Positions 27,473 through 36,401 are shown, counted from the stretch's first letter. The stretch is 64,000 bases of DNA from Beijerinckiaceae bacterium (GCA_947475995.1 CANJNI010000023.1:1-64000), one strand, 5' to 3'. The notes: generated from the letters alone by a model not told the origin. Numbers and translations: made by a program.

Positions 27473-29536
27473 TCACGCGCCTCCCATGGTCATGATGATG
27501 TTGCGATATTCGTCCACCCGCGCCGCATGGCCGGGGAACAGCACGGTGGTGCAATCGAGCTGGTCGATGATGGCCGGCCCTGTAAAGGTAACGCCCACGT
27601 CGAGCTTTTCCCGCTGGTAGACGGGGCAATCCACGACCTTTCCGTCGAACTGCGCCTTGCGGGTTTCGCGGATGGCGTCGGTCAGCTTCGCGCCCGTCGG
27701 GGCGAATTTCGGTATCTTCACGGGCGGAACGAGGCCGACTCCGCGCAGACGATAGGAAACAATTTCGACAGGTTCGTCCGGCGCAGTGTGGCCGAAGCTC
27801 TGCTTGTGCATGTCGTCGAACAGCGCGCGGAGCTTCCTGATCGCACCCGGCTGCAGCGCAACATCACACGGCACGGTGATTTCATAACCTTGCCCGGCGT
27901 AGCGCATGTCGAGCGCAGCCTCGATGCGGATTTGCGAGTCTGTAAAATCCTCGCCGGCGAGTTCGAGCTTCGCGCTGGCGGCGAGTTCGGCGAACACATC
28001 GTTGATCTGGTCTTCGGTGATCTTCGCCAACGAGGTGAGGCGCGAGCGAATGTAATCGTGCTTCACGTCCGACATCACGAGGCCCATGGCCGAATAGACG
28101 CCTGGATAGAGAGGCACCACGACGCCAGCCATTCCGAGGTCTTCGGCGATGCGGCCTGCGTGCAGCGGACCGGCGCCGCCAAAGGCCAGCAGCATGAAGT
28201 CGCGCAGATCGTGCCCGCGCATGGTCGAGATGGCCTTGATGGCTTCCTGCATCTTCACGTTGATGATGCGCACGATGCCCTCAGCCGCAGCCGGAACCGT
28301 CATCTGCAGCGCATCGGCGACGTTGGTCTGGATCGCCGTGCGGGCCTTGAGGCGGTCGAGCTTCATCTTGCCGCCGAGGAAATTGTCCTCGCCCAGATAG
28401 CCGAGCACGAGATTGCAATCGGTGATGGTGGGCTGCGTGCCGCCGCGGCTGTAGCAGGCGGGGCCGGGCTGCGCGCCTGCGCTTTCCGGTCCGACTTCCA
28501 GCGTGCCGAACCGATCGACGCGGGCCAGCGTGCCGCCGCCGGCGCTCACGGTGTTGATGTCGATCATCGGCAGCGCAATGTCGCGTCCCTCTATCTTGCC
28601 GCGATTGCTCACGGAGGGCTCGCCATCCTTGATGAGAGCCACATCGCAGGACGTGCCGCCCATGTCGAAGGTGATGAGGTTCTGGAATCCGGTTGTGCGG
28701 CAGGCCTGAACGCTGGCCGTAATGCCGCCTGCCGGGCCTGAGAGCACCGTCGCGACGGCCTTCTTCGCCGTGGCCGCAAAGGTCGACATGCCGCCGTTCG
28801 ACTGCATGATGTATTTCTGCGGCGTATCGACGCCCGCGCCCGCAAGGCGGCCTTCCAGATTGGCGATGTAGCGCGCCAGAATAGGCTGCAGGTACGCGTT
28901 GATCACAGTTGTCGAAAGACGATAATATTCCCGGATCTGCGGTACGATTTCGCTCGACAGCGAGACGCTGACGCCTGGAAGTTCTTCCGCAATGATCTCC
29001 CGCACGCGCGCTTCATGCTGGGGAGCGAGGAACGAGAACAGCAGGCAGACCGCGATGGATTGCAGGCCGGTCTTTTGCAGACGGCGCAACTCCTGCCGCA
29101 GATGGTCTTCGTCCAGCGCCTTCAGGATTTCGCCGTCGAACGCCACGCGTTCGCGCACTTCACCGGTCTGGCTTGCCGGGGCGAGAAGCGAAGGCTTGTC
29201 GTACATGATGTCGAAAATGGTCGGGCCATGCGGGCGTGACTGTTCCTGCACCTCGTAGACGCCCCGAAATCCTTCCGTCACCAGAAGGCCGGTGCGGACG
29301 CCCTTGCCTTCCAGCAGGGCGTTGGTGCCGACTGTGGTGCCGTGGCAGAAATAGCGGATGTCCTGCGGCTTCACGCCCTGCGCGATCAGCAGTTCGACGC
29401 CCGACAGGATCGCGCGCGAGGGGTCATCCGGCGTTGAAGGAATCTTGGCGACGGTGATCTCGTCCGTGTCCTCGTTGAGGTACACGAAATCCGAAAATGT
29501 GCCGCCTGTGTCGACTGTGACCCGATAAAGTCCCAT
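27473..29536 (-). CDS. hyuA: Hydantoinase A / N-methylhydantoinase alpha subunit
   Basis: The 687-residue ATP-using HyuA subunit with an ASKHA (actin-like) fold: the phosphate-binding motifs VDTGGTFSDFV at the N-terminus, CHGTTVGTNALLEGKG, ITFDMGGTSCDVALI in the middle, and the LLAFGGAGPLHA motif near the C-terminal third. It phosphorylates the ring carbonyl so that HyuB can assist ring opening. It heads the catabolic genes after lysR on the same strand (113-base gap). Together with the carbamoyl/allantoate amidohydrolase on the other arm it makes a classical hydantoin-to-amino-acid pair. Confidence 0.93.
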   Translation of the reverse strand: MGLYRVTVDTGGTFSDFVYLNEDTDEITVAKIPSTPDDPSRAILSGVELLIAQGVKPQDIRYFCHGTTVGTNALLEGKGVRTGLLVTEGFRGVYEVQEQSRPHGPTIFDIMYDKPSLLAPASQTGEVRERVAFDGEILKALDEDHLRQELRRLQKTGLQSIAVCLLFSFLAPQHEARVREIIAEELPGVSVSLSSEIVPQIREYYRLSTTVINAYLQPILARYIANLEGRLAGAGVDTPQKYIMQSNGGMSTFAATAKKAVATVLSGPAGGITASVQACRTTGFQNLITFDMGGTSCDVALIKDGEPSVSNRGKIEGRDIALPMIDINTVSAGGGTLARVDRFGTLEVGPESAGAQPGPACYSRGGTQPTITDCNLVLGYLGEDNFLGGKMKLDRLKARTAIQTNVADALQMTVPAAAEGIVRIINVKMQEAIKAISTMRGHDLRDFMLLAFGGAGPLHAGRIAEDLGMAGVVVPLYPGVYSAMGLVMSDVKHDYIRSRLTSLAKITEDQINDVFAELAASAKLELAGEDFTDSQIRIEAALDMRYAGQGYEITVPCDVALQPGAIRKLRALFDDMHKQSFGHTAPDEPVEIVSYRLRGVGLVPPVKIPKFAPTGAKLTDAIRETRKAQFDGKVVDCPVYQREKLDVGVTFTGPAIIDQLDCTTVLFPGHAARVDEYRNIIMTMGGA

Positions 29537-29649
29537 TCGGCGATCCGTCCCGACTGTTGTTTCTGGTGGCCGGACCCTAGCGGGTCCGGACGGTCAGGTA
29601 AATTACGGGGTTTCTGTAGGCGAGTTTCAGATTTTGTGAATGTCGCCCC

Positions 29650-30540
29650 TCAACCCCCGTCATGCGCCAGCGTTTCGATGAGATCGTTCGCCTGCGGGAT
29701 GCGCTGCGCGCCCTTGCGATGCACGACGCTGAAGGCCAGCTTGCCGATGCGCGGGCCGAGGTCGACCGCCTGCACCTGCCGCGACCTCAGGCGGTGAATG
29801 CAGAGCGTATGCACGATGGCGCTCCCGACGCCCGCCTCCACGAAAGTCGCGGCTGTCTCGCAGGTCGGGGCCTCCAGCAGCATCCCGGCCCGGGCGATGT
29901 GGGGTCCCAGCGTTCGCTCGATCAGCTTGCGGGTCGTGGTGGTGGCGGGGGGCACGATGAGCCGCTGGCGGGCGAGGTCGGCCAGCGCCGGCGGGCGGCG
30001 GCGGATGGCGGGATCTTTCGGATTGAACGCCAGCGACAGGCCGGTTTCGGCGACCGTCTCTCGTTCAAGCCGTTTCGGCAGGTCGGGGAAAATCCCCAGC
30101 GCAATATCCACCTCGCCCTTGTCGAGAGCCACGATGGCGTCGGCTGACTTGTAAACGCGCAGGTTCACTTCAATGGACGGATAGCGGTTCAGGAAGTTGC
30201 GGATTTTCGGCGCGAAATACCACGCATGATCGCTGCCGACCGAAATCGCCAGACGTCCCTCCGGGGCGCGGCGCGAGAGGGTTTGCAGCGCCTGTTCGGC
30301 GCGCTCGAAGATTGCGTCGACTTCGCGCAGAAAGCGTTCGCCTGCCACGGTGAGCACAAGTTTATTCGGCAGGCGCTCGAACAGATCGAAGCCCAGATCG
30401 GTCTCGAGCCTGCGAATCTTGCCGGAGATGGCCGGGATCGATTGTTTCAGTCGCGCGGCCGCGAGCCGCAGGCTTCCCTGTCGGGCCACGAGATGGAAGG
30501 CCCGCAGGCGCTTCAGGTCGAGCGTATCAATATCGAGCAT
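29650..30540 (-). CDS. LysR-family transcriptional regulator
   Basis: A 296-residue LysR regulator: N-terminal winged helix-turn-helix (LKRLRAFHLVARQGSLRLAAARLKQSIPAISGKIRRLE) and a C-terminal periplasmic-binding-like effector domain. It lies at the centre of the divergent hyu/puu cluster and is transcribed toward hyuA, so it probably controls both arms in response to the imported compound or an intermediate. A T-N11-A type palindrome (TTCAG-N5-CTGAA) lies just upstream of its start codon. Confidence 0.9.
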   Translation of the reverse strand: MLDIDTLDLKRLRAFHLVARQGSLRLAAARLKQSIPAISGKIRRLETDLGFDLFERLPNKLVLTVAGERFLREVDAIFERAEQALQTLSRRAPEGRLAISVGSDHAWYFAPKIRNFLNRYPSIEVNLRVYKSADAIVALDKGEVDIALGIFPDLPKRLERETVAETGLSLAFNPKDPAIRRRPPALADLARQRLIVPPATTTTRKLIERTLGPHIARAGMLLEAPTCETAATFVEAGVGSAIVHTLCIHRLRSRQVQAVDLGPRIGKLAFSVVHRKGAQRIPQANDLIETLAHDGG

Positions 30541-30546
30541 CGGAGG

Positions 30547-30561
30547 TTCAGATTTGCTGAA
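30547..30561. promoter_or_regulatory. LysR-type operator candidate 1 (TTCAG-N5-CTGAA)
   Basis: A perfect 5-5-5 palindrome containing T-N11-A lies 6 bases upstream of the lysR start. This is a typical position for LysR autoregulation. Confidence 0.5.
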
Positions 30562-30611
30562 ACTTGTCGCAGGTAAGCCTCAGGACTGGGCAAGGTCAAT
30601 GGCGCGCTCCT

Positions 30612-30626
30612 GCATTGGTCGAATGC
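30612..30626. promoter_or_regulatory. LysR-type operator candidate 2 (GCATT-N5-AATGC)
   Basis: A second perfect palindrome with 5-base arms and 5-base spacer in the lysR-puuE divergent region, about 70 bases upstream of puuE. It is well placed for activating the rightward operon. Confidence 0.45.
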
Positions 30627-30694
30627 GCCGGATTATTGTTGGCCGCGCGGGCCGCCGGGCCTAGAATGCGCTGCACCGGATTCAGGATTTTTCC

Positions 30695-31609
30695 ATGACG
30701 ACCGTCTACCCGCGCGATCTTGTTGGATATGGCCGCAACCCGCCCGACGCCCAATGGCCTGGAGGGGCGCGCGTCTGCGTGCAATTTGTCGTCAATTACG
30801 AAGAGGGCGGCGAGAACAACATCCTGCATGGAGACGCGGCGTCCGAGGCGTTTTTGTCGGAAATCGTCGGCGCCGCCCAATGGCCGGGGCAGCGGCACTG
30901 GAACATGGAATCGATCTACGAATATGGCGCGCGCGCCGGCTTCTGGCGCGTCTGGCGCGCCTTCACGCGACGCAACCTGCCGGCTACCGTCTATGGCGTC
31001 GCCACGGCGCTTCAGCGCTCGCCCGAACAGGTGGCGGGCATGAAGGAGGCCGGGTGGGAAATCGCCAGCCACGGCTACAAATGGATCGAATACAAGGATT
31101 ACACGCGGCAGGCCGAACTTGAACATTTTCACGAGGCGTTGCGCATCCATGAAGCCGCCACGGGCGAACAACCACTCGGCTGGTATACCGGTCGCGCGTC
31201 AATGTTCTCGCGCGAGATCGCCGCAGACCATGGCGGGTTCCTGTATTCGTCGGACGACTATGCAGACGATCTGCCATACTGGGTGAAGGGCAAGAACGGC
31301 CCGCATCTGGTCATCCCCTACACGCTCGATGCGAACGACATGCGTTTTGCAGTGGCGGCGGGTTTCAATTCCGGCGAGCAGTTCTTCCAGTATCTGAAGG
31401 ACAGTTTCGACGTGCTGTATCGCGAGGGTCAGGAAGGCTCGGCGAAGATGATGAGCATCGGCCTCCATTGCCGCCTCGTCGGTAGGCCCGGCCGGATCGC
31501 GGCGCTGGAGCGCTTCATGGATTACATCCTGTCGCATGAAAAAGTCTGGGTGGCGAAGCGCGTCGATGTCGCGCGCCACTGGCATGCTGTTCATCCGGCG
31601 AAGGTCTGA
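30695..31609 (+). CDS. puuE: Allantoinase, PuuE (polysaccharide deacetylase-like)
   Basis: A 304-residue protein that matches the cofactor-independent allantoinase PuuE, which hydrolyses the hydantoin ring of (S)-allantoin to allantoate. Characteristic stretches are YPRDLVGYGRNPPDAQWPGG, VQFVVNYEEGGENNILHGD, MESIYEYGARAGFWRV, EIASHGYKWIEYKD, GWYTGR and LHCRLVGRPGRIAALERFMDYI. It leads the rightward operon and its stop overlaps the next start (TGATG). The fold is the metal-dependent deacetylase barrel with altered ligands. Activity on another hydantoin is possible given the hyuAB neighbours. Confidence 0.9.
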   Translation: MTTVYPRDLVGYGRNPPDAQWPGGARVCVQFVVNYEEGGENNILHGDAASEAFLSEIVGAAQWPGQRHWNMESIYEYGARAGFWRVWRAFTRRNLPATVYGVATALQRSPEQVAGMKEAGWEIASHGYKWIEYKDYTRQAELEHFHEALRIHEAATGEQPLGWYTGRASMFSREIAADHGGFLYSSDDYADDLPYWVKGKNGPHLVIPYTLDANDMRFAVAAGFNSGEQFFQYLKDSFDVLYREGQEGSAKMMSIGLHCRLVGRPGRIAALERFMDYILSHEKVWVAKRVDVARHWHAVHPAKV

Positions 31610-32841
31610 TGAGCGCACTCACCGGAGATCTCATCGAGGCGCGGCTGAAGGAACTGGCGCAGCATACGTCCGAACCGGGACGGATGACGCGGCTCTATCT
31701 TTCGCCCGAGCATCGCGCCGCAATGGATCTCGTGGCGAGCTGGATGCGCGCCGCCGGCATGGACGTGCATGTCGACGCGGCGGCCAATGTCGTCGGCCGT
31801 TACGAGGGCGCGCCTCCCGATGCGCAAACGCTCTTGATCGGCTCGCACATCGACACGGTGCGCAACGCCGGTATTTACGACGGCAATCTGGGCGTCGTGA
31901 CGGGCATTGCGGTCGTGGAAGAATTGCATCGCGCCGGCCGACGCCTGCCGTTTGCGATCGAGGTGATTGCATTCGGGGATGAGGAGGGCGTGCGGTTCGC
32001 CACGACGCTGAGCGGATCGCGCGCGGTCGCGGGACGTTTCGTCGAAAGCTGTCTTGATGAACGCGATGCCGGGGGCCAGTCGCGGCGGGACCTGCTGGCG
32101 GGCTTCGGTTGCGGGGTGACGCAAACTCCGCAAGCTGCGCGCGATCCCTCCAGGGTTCTGGGCTATGTGGAAGTCCATATCGAGCAGGGTCCGGTGCTGG
32201 AAGCCCGAAGCCTGCCGCTCGGAATCGTGACGGCGATCAATGGCTGTTCGCGCGGCGAGGTGCGCCTCAAGGGCATGGCCGGCCATGCCGGAACCTTGCC
32301 GATGGACATGCGCCACGATGCGCTTGCGGCCGCCGCCGAAATGATTCTTGCAGTCGAGGCGCGCGGACGCGCCGAGACTGGACTCGTGGCGACGGTCGGC
32401 GTGCTGAACATGCCGTCCGGGGCCATCAATGTGGTGCCGGGCGAGGTGCGTTTCACGCTCGATGTCCGAAGCGCAGACGACGCCGGCCGGCATCGTGCCG
32501 TCGAGGATATCCGCCGCGACCTGGCCCGAATAGCCGCGCATCGCGGCGTTTCATGCGACATCGAGATTTCCTACGACGCGCCTGCCGCGCCCTGCGACGG
32601 GGCCTTGATGGATCTGCTGTCGCGCGCTGTGGACATTCAGGGTCTGGAGGCGTTCCGGCTGCCGTCCGGCGCGGGCCACGACGCGATGTCGTTTCGCGGC
32701 CTGTGGCCGATCGCGATGCTGTTCGTGCGGTGCCGCGGAGGCGTCAGCCATAATCCGGCGGAATATGCCTCCCCTGAAGACATGGGACTTGGGGCGCGGG
32801 CGCTTTTCGATTTCGTGCATTTGCTTGGAGCCAGAACATGA
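31609..32841 (+). CDS. Allantoate amidohydrolase / N-carbamoyl-amino acid hydrolase (M20 family)
   Basis: A 410-residue zinc or manganese amidohydrolase of the M20/AllC-HyuC family. Metal-ligand motifs are visible: GSHIDTV (H80), YDGNLG (D91), GDEEG (E125/E126), VHIEQGP and the C-terminal SHNPAEYA. It would act after PuuE, hydrolysing allantoate to ureidoglycine or ureidoglycolate with ammonia and CO2, or hydrolyse an N-carbamoyl amino acid made by HyuAB; the two activities are not separable by motif alone. It overlaps puuE by 1 base and the lyase start by 4 bases. Confidence 0.9.
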   Translation: MSALTGDLIEARLKELAQHTSEPGRMTRLYLSPEHRAAMDLVASWMRAAGMDVHVDAAANVVGRYEGAPPDAQTLLIGSHIDTVRNAGIYDGNLGVVTGIAVVEELHRAGRRLPFAIEVIAFGDEEGVRFATTLSGSRAVAGRFVESCLDERDAGGQSRRDLLAGFGCGVTQTPQAARDPSRVLGYVEVHIEQGPVLEARSLPLGIVTAINGCSRGEVRLKGMAGHAGTLPMDMRHDALAAAAEMILAVEARGRAETGLVATVGVLNMPSGAINVVPGEVRFTLDVRSADDAGRHRAVEDIRRDLARIAAHRGVSCDIEISYDAPAAPCDGALMDLLSRAVDIQGLEAFRLPSGAGHDAMSFRGLWPIAMLFVRCRGGVSHNPAEYASPEDMGLGARALFDFVHLLGART

Positions 32842-34466
32842 CGGTGGCAGTCGACGGCCGCAAACTTACCGCTGCGCGTGTCGTGCGCGTAGCCCGACCG
32901 ACCGGAGGTCGTTACGAGAAGGCGCGGCTCGATCCGAAGGCGCGCGAGAACATCGTGGCGACACGGCAATATCTCGACTCGAACTTCATGCATGACGATG
33001 CGCCGCTGATGTATTCCTTCAATACGGGCGTCGGGCTTTTCAAGGACCAGCGCGTGCTGATGCGCGACATGGCGGAATATCAGCGAAAGAGCGTTTACGC
33101 CCATGCGACGGGCGTGGGCGAGCCGTTCGACGAGGACGTCACGCGCGCCATCATGCTGCTGCGCGCCAATGCCTTCGCGTCCAATTATTCGGGGCCGCGC
33201 GTCGAGCTTGTCGAGCGGTTGATCGAGTGCCTGAACGCGGGCCTGCATCCGGTCATTCCGCAAAAGGGATCGGTCGGCGCATCCGGCGATCTCGCGCCGC
33301 TGGCGCATATGTCGGGCGCGATCTGCGGCTTCGAGGAAGCCGAGATGTTCTACAAGGGCAAGCGCATGAAGGCGCGCGATGCCCTGCGCAAGGCCGGACT
33401 TTCGGAGACGTTCGATCTCGGCGCCAAGGATGCTTCTTGCCTGATCAACGGATCGACCGTGTCGCTTGCGCTGGGCGCGTTGGCGCTGGAAGATTCCAAA
33501 AGACTGTTGAAACACGCTGATATTGCGTTGGCGCTGTCGCTGGAATGTTTGCGCGGCGAGCTGGCCGCTTTCGACCCGCGCGTTCATGCTGCTAGGCCGC
33601 ATCCGGGGCAGGCGGCGAGCGCGCGCAATGTCCTGCGCATGGCGGGCGACTCGAAACGTTGCTCGGAAGACGCCCGCATGACGGTCTTTCCCGAAGAAAC
33701 ACGCGCTCCCGGCGTCAAGCCTCCGCCGCGCGTGCAGGACGTTTATTCGCTTCGCTGCGGCCCGCAGGTGCATGGGCCGGTGCGCGAGGCGCTCGCCTAT
33801 GTGGATCGCATCATCGGGACGGAAATCAATTCGGCGACGGACAATCCGCTGGTGTTCGACAACGGAAAGGGCGGGCTCGAAATCATTTCGGGCGGTCATT
33901 TCCATGGTCAATATGTGGCGCAGACGATGGACCTGCTCGGCATGTCGATCACGGATCTGGGCTCCATCAGCGAGCGGCGACTGGCGCGTCTCGTCGATCC
34001 GACGATGAGCTACGGACTGCCGCGCAATCTGCTTGCCGGCAAGAAAGGCCTCAACACGGGCTTCGCGACAGTCCAATGTTCAATGTCAGCGCTGGTCATG
34101 GAGAACCGCACCTTGTCGGGGCCGGGTTCGGTCGATTCCATTCCGGGCAAGTCGAACGCCGAGGATCATGTGTCCAATTCGACCTGGTGCGGGCGCAAGG
34201 CGCGCACCATCGTGGCGAATACGGAGCAGATCGTCGCCTGCGAAATCCTGATGGCGGCGCAGGCGCTTTCGCTGGTGGCGGAAGTGGCGAAGGATCACCC
34301 GGTCGGCAGCGGCAGCCGCGCGGCGCTCGACGCAGTCCGGAAGGTGATTCCTCCTGCCCTCGATGGAGACCGCTGGTACGGAATCGAGATGCAGCAGGCG
34401 CTCGATCTGGTGCGCTCGGGAGCGATTGTGGAGGCGGTGGAAGCGGCGGTCGGTCCGCTGGAATGA
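32838..34466 (+). CDS. MIO-type aromatic amino acid ammonia-lyase (histidine ammonia-lyase-like)
   Basis: A 542-residue member of the HAL/PAL family, which removes ammonia from an amino acid using a cyclised Ala-Ser-Gly cofactor. The cofactor triad is intact in GSVGASGDLAPLAHM (A148-S149-G150). The catalytic Tyr lies in MYSFNTGVG (Y59), and the His used for histidine selectivity in HutH is present in AHATGVGEP (H89). Other HutH sites differ, for example GGHFHGQ for the usual GNFHGE-like motif and AEDHVS for QEDHVS. It is longer than HutH (about 510). No urocanase or other hut gene is nearby. It is translationally coupled on both sides in an allantoin-type operon; the substrate is unknown. Confidence 0.88.
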   Translation: MTVAVDGRKLTAARVVRVARPTGGRYEKARLDPKARENIVATRQYLDSNFMHDDAPLMYSFNTGVGLFKDQRVLMRDMAEYQRKSVYAHATGVGEPFDEDVTRAIMLLRANAFASNYSGPRVELVERLIECLNAGLHPVIPQKGSVGASGDLAPLAHMSGAICGFEEAEMFYKGKRMKARDALRKAGLSETFDLGAKDASCLINGSTVSLALGALALEDSKRLLKHADIALALSLECLRGELAAFDPRVHAARPHPGQAASARNVLRMAGDSKRCSEDARMTVFPEETRAPGVKPPPRVQDVYSLRCGPQVHGPVREALAYVDRIIGTEINSATDNPLVFDNGKGGLEIISGGHFHGQYVAQTMDLLGMSITDLGSISERRLARLVDPTMSYGLPRNLLAGKKGLNTGFATVQCSMSALVMENRTLSGPGSVDSIPGKSNAEDHVSNSTWCGRKARTIVANTEQIVACEILMAAQALSLVAEVAKDHPVGSGSRAALDAVRKVIPPALDGDRWYGIEMQQALDLVRSGAIVEAVEAAVGPLE

Positions 34467-35722
34467 GCGCGCAGCGCATTCTGCTGGAAAAGATGTTTCT
34501 GGCCGCCATTGCGGCTGCCGATCCGATGCTTTGCGTGCCGCCGCATCTGCCCGTGCGACCGAAAGGCCGCACCATCGTGATCGGCGCCGGAAAGGCCGCC
34601 GCCAGCATGGCGCGCGCGGTGGAGAAGAACTGGCGCGGCGCGTTGAGCGGTCTGGTGGTCACCCGCTATGGACATGCGGCTCCGTGCGCGCAGATCGAAG
34701 TCCTGGAGGCTGCGCATCCGGTGCCGGATGCGGCGGGTGAGGCGGCTGCGCGACGCATCCTCGAAACGGTGCGGGGTTTGACGGCGGACGATCTGGTGAT
34801 TTGTCTGATTTCGGGCGGCGGCTCCGCCTTGCTGTCGCTGCCTGCCGAAGGACTGAGGCTTGCGGACAAGCAGGCGGTCAATGCGGCGCTTCTGAAAAGC
34901 GGCGCGACCATTACGGAAATGAACTGCGTCCGCAAACATCTGTCCGCCATCAAGGGCGGACGTTTGGCGCTGGCCTGCGCGCCCGCGCGACTGCTGACGT
35001 TGATCATTTCTGATGTACCGGGCGATGATCCGTCAGTCATTGCGTCGGGTCCCACCGTTGCAGATGCGACGACCTTTGCGGATGCGCGCGAGATCATGCG
35101 GCGCTACGGGATCGACGCTCCGGCTGCGGTGACGGCGCATCTGGAGATGGCGAAAGAGGAAACGCCGAAGCCCGAAGATGGACGGCTCGTGCATGGCGAA
35201 ACCAGACTTGTCGCGACGGCTCTGCAATCCCTTGAGGCCGCCGCACAAGTAGCGCGCGTGGCGGGTTATGCGCCGCTGATCCTGGGGGATTCCATCGAGG
35301 GCGAAGCGCGCGATGTCGCGCTCGTTCATGCGGGCGTCGCGCGGCATGTGGCGCGTCACGGCGGGCCGGTCGGGAAGCCCTGCGCGATTCTTTCCGGCGG
35401 CGAGACGACCGTGACGGTGCGTCACAAGGGGCGCGGCGGACGCAACGGCGAATTCATGCTGGCGCTCGCCAGGGCGCTCGGCGGCCATGCGGGCATTCAT
35501 GCTTTTGCTGGCGACACGGATGGAATCGACGGCTCCGAAAATAACGCAGGGTGCTTTGCGTCGCCCGACACTCTCTCGCGTGCGCTTGCGCTGGGGCTGA
35601 AAGCCGACGATTATCTCGCCCGCAACGATGCGTGGAGTTTTTTCAATCCGCTCGGCGATCTTCTGATCACCGGCCCCACGCTCACGAATGTCAATGACTT
35701 TCGGGCGATTCTAATCGACTGA
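34463..35722 (+). CDS. Glycerate 2-kinase (MOFRL/TtuD family)
   Basis: A 419-residue kinase of the MOFRL family that phosphorylates D-glycerate to 2-phosphoglycerate. Motifs are VIGAGKAAASMARAVE at the N-terminus, CLISGGGSALLSLPAEG, LSAIKGGRLA, ISDVPGDDPSVIASGP, and the C-terminal GRGGRNGEFMLALA and AGDTDGIDGSENNAG. It overlaps the lyase stop (ATGA), so it belongs to the rightward operon. In ureide catabolism glyoxylate enters metabolism through glycerate, which would explain this kinase; the glyoxylate-to-glycerate genes (gcl, glxR) are not in the window. Confidence 0.92.
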   Translation: MSAQRILLEKMFLAAIAAADPMLCVPPHLPVRPKGRTIVIGAGKAAASMARAVEKNWRGALSGLVVTRYGHAAPCAQIEVLEAAHPVPDAAGEAAARRILETVRGLTADDLVICLISGGGSALLSLPAEGLRLADKQAVNAALLKSGATITEMNCVRKHLSAIKGGRLALACAPARLLTLIISDVPGDDPSVIASGPTVADATTFADAREIMRRYGIDAPAAVTAHLEMAKEETPKPEDGRLVHGETRLVATALQSLEAAAQVARVAGYAPLILGDSIEGEARDVALVHAGVARHVARHGGPVGKPCAILSGGETTVTVRHKGRGGRNGEFMLALARALGGHAGIHAFAGDTDGIDGSENNAGCFASPDTLSRALALGLKADDYLARNDAWSFFNPLGDLLITGPTLTNVNDFRAILID

Positions 35723-35837
35723 GGGCGGGGAGGTAAGATGCAAAAGCATCATGCGGCGCGGCTTGCGTATGCGCTCGCCTGTTCGTCGACCGGCAAGCCT
35801 GCAATTAATTCCATCCCGAGCGAAACAAGACGCAAGA

Positions 35838-36401
35838 ATGAACACTGAAAAAACCACAGCCGCTGTCGGGTTGCACCAGATTTTCCTCGCCTTCTGCAAC
35901 ATCGGCGCATTCAGCTTCGGAGGCGGCATATCAGGACTCATCCATCGCGAAATCGTTCACAACAAGAAATGGTTGAGCGATACGGAGATGCTGGCGGGCC
36001 TGGCGCTTGCGCAGGTGGTGCCGGGGGCAAATGTCGCGAACACCTGCGTCTATGTCGGCCAGCGGCTGCGTGGCGTCCCGGGCGCAGCGGCTGCATTGCT
36101 CGGCCTGCTTTGCATCCCGTTCTTCGCCACCGTGTTCGTCTATCTGATGTGGGATCAGTTGTCGGCGATTCCGATGATGGATTCGGTGGTGGACGGCGTT
36201 GCGGCTGCGGCCGTCGGCCTCAACCTGAGGCTCGCCATGGTGGGCGCGCAACGGTCCTTTCCGAAGATTTTCCCCATGCTGGTCATGGCGGCGACGATCG
36301 TGGCGGTGGGAGTCCTGCGCTGGCCGATCATCCCGGTGATGGCGGTGCTTGCGCCGCTCAGCATCGCCTATGCATGGCCGAGGAAGTCCGCCGATGCGTG
36401 A
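35838..36401 (+). CDS. Chromate transporter ChrA, N-terminal-type half
   Basis: A 187-residue membrane protein with one CHR domain and about five to six helices; the family signature is FCNIGAFSFGGGISGL followed by LALAQVVPGANVANTCVYVG. Such short CHR proteins work as heterologous pairs, and the second half follows with an 8-base overlap. The track starts at 35751; ATG 35838 (MNTEKTTAAVG) begins at the family N-terminus. It lies 115 bases after the glycerate kinase, and the intergenic space could hold a promoter. Substrate may be chromate or another oxyanion. Confidence 0.88.
   Translation: MNTEKTTAAVGLHQIFLAFCNIGAFSFGGGISGLIHREIVHNKKWLSDTEMLAGLALAQVVPGANVANTCVYVGQRLRGVPGAAAALLGLLCIPFFATVFVYLMWDQLSAIPMMDSVVDGVAAAAVGLNLRLAMVGAQRSFPKIFPMLVMAATIVAVGVLRWPIIPVMAVLAPLSIAYAWPRKSADA

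Noticed and set aside
32637-34076. 479-residue ORF antisense to the ammonia-lyase
   Set aside because: Shadow of the lyase gene with no recognisable domain.
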